From Actinomycetes bacterium (GTDB lineage: Bacteria > Actinomycetota > Acidimicrobiia > Acidimicrobiales > Microtrichaceae), in the NCBI GenBank assembly GCA_023389745.1, contig JAEWED010000067.1:1-8553 (forward strand): DNA of 8,553 nt, in the 5' to 3' direction. How positions within the stretch are numbered: position 1 is the first letter of the stretch; every line of letters starts with the position of its first letter. Under the pieces are notes generated by a model. It worked only from the letters and a program-made list of their open reading frames with translations. It ran no database searches and was not told where the DNA came from. Positions 5,174 through 8,553 of the stretch are shown here, in pieces. The position numbers were made by a program, and so were the translations under genes.

Positions 5174-6643
5174 TCAGACGAGCGGTCGGTCGGTGGGGCG
5201 CACGGGCGCCGGCAGCGAGGTCTCGCCCATGAGGAACTCGTCGACCGAAGCGGCGCAGGAGCGGCCCTCGGCGATCGCCCACACGATCAGGCTCTGGCCC
5301 CGGCCGGCGTCGCCGCAGACGAAGACGCCGGGCTCGGTGGTCGCCCAGGCGCTGTCACGAGCGACGTTGCCGCGGGGGTCGAGCTCGACGCCGAGGGCAT
5401 CGAGCAGGCCGTTGGTCTCGGGACCCGTGAAGCCCATCGCGAGGAAGACCAGGTCCACCTCGAGCTCGACCTCGGAGCCCTCGACCGGCACGAAGCTCGG
5501 CCGACCGTCGACCATCTTCTGCTCGACCTCGACGTAGCGCAGCGCACGCACCCGGCCGTCGTCGTCACCCAGGAACTCCAGGGTGTTGACCGAGAAGACT
5601 CGCTCGCCGCCTTCCTCGTGGGCCGACGAAGTGCGATAGACGAACGGCCACGTGGGCCACGGGTTCGCCTCGGGACGCTCCGACGGCGGCTGCGGCATGA
5701 TCTCGAACTGGTAGACGACCTCTGCACCCTGTCGGTGCGAGGTGCCCAGGCAGTCGGCGCCGGTGTCGCCACCGCCGATGATGACGACCTTGCGGCCCTT
5801 GGCCGAGATCGCCACGTCGTCGACGCCGTAGTCGCCCTCCTGGGCGCGGTTCGCCATCGGCAGGAACTCCATCGCCTGATGGATGCCGTCGAGCTCGCGT
5901 CCGGGGATCGGCAGGTCACGGGCCTGCGTGGCGCCGGTCGCGATGACCACCGCGTCGAACTCCTCGCGGAGCTCCTCGATGGTGATGTCGACGCCGACGT
6001 TCACGTTGACGCGGAACTCGGTGCCCTCGGCGCGCATCTGCGACAGACGCCGGTCGAGGACCTTCTTCTCCATCTTGAACTCGGGGATCCCGTAGCGCAG
6101 CAGGCCGCCGATGCGGTCCGCACGCTCGAAGACGATCACGCGGTGCCCGGCGCGGGTCAGCTGCTGCGCGGCCGCGAGGCCTGCGGGCCCCGAGCCGATC
6201 ACCGCGACGGACTTGTCGGTCAGCCGGCTGGGCCGGATCGGGTGGACCCAGGTCTCCTTGAAGCCACGATCGATGATCGAGACCTCGACCTGCTTGATCG
6301 TGACCGGATCGGAGTTGATGCCGAGCACGCACGCGGCCTCACACGGCGCCGGGCAGAGCCTGCCGGTGAACTCGGGGAAGTTGTTGGTGGCGTGCAGACG
6401 GTCGAGCGCTTCGCGCCAACGGTCCTTGTACACCAGGTCGTTCCAGTCCGGGATGATGTTGCCCAGCGGACAGCCGTTGTTGCAGAACGGGATGCCGCAG
6501 TCCATGCAGCGGCTCGCCTGCGTCGCGAGCGCCTCTTCGGGGAACTTCTCGTAGACCTCGTTCCAGTCGAGGATCCGCACCGGCACCGGGCGGCGGGACG
6601 GGAGCTCCCGTCCGTGCTTCAGAAAGCCTCGTACATCACCCAT
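5174..6643 (-). CDS. gltD: Glutamate synthase (NADPH) small subunit
   Basis: A 489-residue protein of normal length for the beta subunit of glutamate synthase, which takes electrons from NADPH through FAD and iron-sulfur clusters to the large subunit. The N-terminal cysteine-rich ferredoxin-like region shows Cys46, Cys49, Cys54 and Cys58 (CMDCGIPFCNNGC), then Cys97, Cys101 and Cys105 (CPAPCEAAC). FAD binding is at VAVIGSGPAGLAAA (147-160), with the GGLLRYGIPEFKM signature (179-191). A second Rossmann motif, VVIIGGGDTGADC (286-298), should bind NADPH. The C-terminal VCGDAGRGQSLIVWAIAEGR closes the FAD site. All key residues look intact. The ATG at 6643 overlaps the gltB stop as TGATG, with GGAGG at 6654-6658 inside gltB as its ribosome site. 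The open frame continues far upstream but only as an out-of-frame shadow of gltB. Confidence 0.97.
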   Translation of the reverse strand: MGDVRGFLKHGRELPSRRPVPVRILDWNEVYEKFPEEALATQASRCMDCGIPFCNNGCPLGNIIPDWNDLVYKDRWREALDRLHATNNFPEFTGRLCPAPCEAACVLGINSDPVTIKQVEVSIIDRGFKETWVHPIRPSRLTDKSVAVIGSGPAGLAAAQQLTRAGHRVIVFERADRIGGLLRYGIPEFKMEKKVLDRRLSQMRAEGTEFRVNVNVGVDITIEELREEFDAVVIATGATQARDLPIPGRELDGIHQAMEFLPMANRAQEGDYGVDDVAISAKGRKVVIIGGGDTGADCLGTSHRQGAEVVYQFEIMPQPPSERPEANPWPTWPFVYRTSSAHEEGGERVFSVNTLEFLGDDDGRVRALRYVEVEQKMVDGRPSFVPVEGSEVELEVDLVFLAMGFTGPETNGLLDALGVELDPRGNVARDSAWATTEPGVFVCGDAGRGQSLIVWAIAEGRSCAASVDEFLMGETSLPAPVRPTDRPLV

Positions 6644-8553
6644 CAGCGGCTGGCCTCCATCACTGCTTCGATCACGTCTCGTCCCTCGGCCTCGGCCGCC
6701 TTGGTGGCTTCGAGCACCCGCTTGTAGTCCTTGGGCATCACCTTGCGGAAGTTCGCCAGCTCGCTGTCCCAGTCGCCGAGCAGCTCCGCGGCGACCGGCG
6801 AACCGGTCTGCTCCAGGTGCTCGTTGACCACGCCGCGCAGGAACTCCACGTCGATGTCGTCGAGCTCGTCGAGCTCGACCATCTCGCGGTTCACGCGGGA
6901 GGGGAACTCGCCTTCGGGGTCGTGCACGTAGGCGATGCCGCCCGACATGCCCGCACCGAAGTTGCGGCCGGTCGGACCGAGCACGACGACACGGCCGCCG
7001 GTCATGTACTCGCAGCCGTGGTCGCCGACGCCCTCGACGACCGCGATGGCCCCCGAGTTGCGCACGCAGAAGCGCTCGCCGACCTCGCCGCGCAGGAACA
7101 CGCGGCCGCGGGTGGCGCCGTAGAGGATCACGTTGCCGGCGATGATGTTGTCCTCGGCGACGAAGTCGCCGTGGCTGTGCTCGGGCGGGCGCACCACGAT
7201 GCGGCCACCGGAGAGGCCCTTGCCGACGTAGTCGTTGGCGTCGCCGTGCAGGCGCATGGTGATGCCGGCGGGCACGAACGCACCGAAGCTGTTGCCGGCG
7301 GAGCCCTCGAAGTCGATCACGATCGAGTCGTCGGGCAGTCCGGCGCCGCCGTGGACCTTGGTCAGCTCGTGGCCGAGCATGGTGCCGACCGTGCGGTTCA
7401 CGTTGCGGATCGGGATCTGCAGGTGGACCGGGGTGCCGGTGTCGATCGCCTCGCGGCACTCCTCGATGAGGGTGACGTCGAGCGCCTGATCGAGACCGTG
7501 GTCCTGGACCCGGCGCCACGACAGGTGGTCGTCCTCGCGGGGCTCGACGACGTGCAGGATCGGGCTCAGGTCGAGGCCCGACGCCTTCCAGTGGTCGACG
7601 GCGTCGCGGGCGTCGATGAGCTCGGCGTGGCCGACGGCCTCCTGGAGGGTGGCGAAGCCCAGCTCTGCGAGCAGCTCGCGCACCTCTTCGGCGACGTAGA
7701 GCATGAAGTTCTCGACGAACTCGGGCTTGCCCGAGTACTTCGCACGCAGCTCCGGGTTCTGGGTCGCGATGCCGACCGGGCAGGTGTCGAGGTGGCAGAC
7801 GCGCATCATGATGCAGCCCGACACCACCAGCGGCGCCGACGCGAAGCCGAACTCCTCGGCGCCGAGCAGCGCCGCGATCACGACGTCACGGCCGGTCTTC
7901 ATCTGGCCGTCGGCCTGCACCACGATGCGGTCGCGCAGGCCGTTGAGGACCAACGTCTGCTGGGTCTCGGCCAGGCCGAGCTCCCACGGTGCACCGGCGT
8001 GCTTCAGCGACGTCAGCGGGCTCGCACCCGTGCCGCCGTCGTGACCCGAGATGAGCACCACGTCGGACTTCGCCTTGGCGACGCCCGCGGCGACGGTGCC
8101 GACGCCGACCTCGGCGACCAGCTTCACGTGCACGCGGGCCGACGGGTTGGCGTTCTTGAGGTCGTGGATCAGCTGGGCCAGATCCTCGATCGAGTAGATG
8201 TCGTGGTGCGGCGGCGGGGAGATCAGACCGACGCCCGGCGTGGAGTGCCGCGTCTTGGCCACCCACGGGTAGACCTTCGGGCCGGGCAGCTGGCCGCCCT
8301 CGCCGGGCTTGGCGCCCTGGGCCATCTTGATCTGGATGTCGTCGGCGTAGGAGAGGTACTCCGAGGTGACGCCGAAGCGTCCCGACGCCACCTGCTTGAT
8401 GGCGGAGCGGCGGGCGGGGTCGTGGAGGCGGTCCGGGTCCTCGCCGCCCTCGCCGGTGTTGGACTTGCCGCCGAGCCGGTTCATCGCGATCGCGAGCGTC
8501 TCGTGCGCCTCCGCCGAGATCGACCCGTACGACATGGCGCCGGTGGCGAAGCG
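6643..8553 (-). CDS. gltB: Glutamate synthase large subunit, 3' part (cut by window edge)
   Basis: The last 636 residues of the alpha subunit, which combines glutamine-derived ammonia with 2-oxoglutarate to give glutamate. The gene continues past the right edge, so the N-terminal glutaminase domain and the real start are not visible; the ATG at 8535 is internal (it is the M of the conserved GAMSYGSIS). What is seen: the FMN/synthase domain with SNTGEGGEDP, IKMAQGAKPGEGGQLPG, STPGVGLISPPPHHDIYSIE and ISGHDGGTGASPL; the 3Fe-4S cluster cysteines in CIMMRVCHLDTCPVG (visible residues 247, 253 and 258); and then the C-terminal glycine-rich beta-helix domain (repeated G-x-x-G-x-x-x-G, for example DYVGKGLSGGRIVV and NFGAGMSGGIAYV). 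No damage is apparent. It is the upstream gene of an operon with gltD and the glycosyltransferase. Confidence 0.98.
   Translation of the reverse strand, partial: RFATGAMSYGSISAEAHETLAIAMNRLGGKSNTGEGGEDPDRLHDPARRSAIKQVASGRFGVTSEYLSYADDIQIKMAQGAKPGEGGQLPGPKVYPWVAKTRHSTPGVGLISPPPHHDIYSIEDLAQLIHDLKNANPSARVHVKLVAEVGVGTVAAGVAKAKSDVVLISGHDGGTGASPLTSLKHAGAPWELGLAETQQTLVLNGLRDRIVVQADGQMKTGRDVVIAALLGAEEFGFASAPLVVSGCIMMRVCHLDTCPVGIATQNPELRAKYSGKPEFVENFMLYVAEEVRELLAELGFATLQEAVGHAELIDARDAVDHWKASGLDLSPILHVVEPREDDHLSWRRVQDHGLDQALDVTLIEECREAIDTGTPVHLQIPIRNVNRTVGTMLGHELTKVHGGAGLPDDSIVIDFEGSAGNSFGAFVPAGITMRLHGDANDYVGKGLSGGRIVVRPPEHSHGDFVAEDNIIAGNVILYGATRGRVFLRGEVGERFCVRNSGAIAVVEGVGDHGCEYMTGGRVVVLGPTGRNFGAGMSGGIAYVHDPEGEFPSRVNREMVELDELDDIDVEFLRGVVNEHLEQTGSPVAAELLGDWDSELANFRKVMPKDYKRVLEATKAAEAEGRDVIEAVMEASR

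Noticed and set aside
4233..5537. A 434-codon plus-strand open frame across the glycosyltransferase and gltD 3' end
   Set aside because: It is antisense to two clear genes and crosses their boundary; the composition is typical of antisense GC-rich translation.
5618..6727. A 369-codon plus-strand open frame opposite gltD
   Set aside because: Antisense shadow; it crosses the gltB/gltD junction and shows no domain motif.
6644..7519. N-terminal extension of gltD by 292 codons
   Set aside because: The extension is an Arg-rich out-of-frame reading of gltB; GltD homology starts just after the ATG at 6643, where a GGAGG and the TGATG junction support the start.
1..8553. A previously undescribed defence or mobile system
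   Set aside because: No nuclease-effector cluster, integrase, reverse transcriptase, toxin-antitoxin pair or array is seen; all large genes belong to known families, and base use is uniform with no sign of recent transfer.

Overview
This is a GC-rich window with strong C/G preference at third codon positions and long shadow reading frames on the opposite strands. The gene repertoire (a free-standing PolX-type PHP protein, an LAxTG-like sorting signal, short-leader or leaderless starts) suggests a high-GC actinobacterium, possibly of the Acidimicrobiia. That placement is inference from style and family resemblance, not from a marker gene.

Layout, left to right. (1) Bases 2-256 (+) are the 3' end of a gene of unknown function, which runs tail-to-tail into (2) a nitroreductase-family flavoprotein, 261-944 (-). 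(3) A small type IV pilin-like protein, 970-1329 (-), lies directly upstream of it. (4) The pilin start overlaps by an ATGA junction the stop of a secreted subtilisin-family (S8, proteinase K/aqualysin-like) protease, 1326-2939 (-), which carries a signal peptide, an I9-like prodomain, an acidic Pro/Glu linker and a C-terminal LAFTG plus membrane helix. A 167-bp divergent intergenic region separates this surface-protein pair from (5) a PHP-domain phosphoesterase with a PolX-like N-terminal helix-hairpin-helix, 3107-4180 (+). Convergent to that gene is a minus-strand operon: (8) gltB (3' part only, running off the right edge), (7) gltD, and (6) a family 2 glycosyltransferase starting 14 bp after gltD.

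How they work together. GltB and GltD form NADPH-dependent glutamate synthase, which makes glutamate from glutamine and 2-oxoglutarate; the TGATG junction between them suggests coupled translation of the two subunits. The glycosyltransferase rides on the same transcript unit without an obvious metabolic link. The protease and pilin are both predicted to be exported or membrane-held and are probably translated together, which makes them the most interesting pairing here. No pilus assembly genes, prepilin peptidase or sortase lie in the window, so their partners must be elsewhere.

I see no RNA gene, insertion sequence, CRISPR array, integrase or attachment site. The window is largely ordinary chromosome; the observations worth a second look are the protease-pilin coupling, its sorting-like C-terminus, the glt-linked glycosyltransferase, and two TACGCT motifs positioned to give (nearly) leaderless transcripts.
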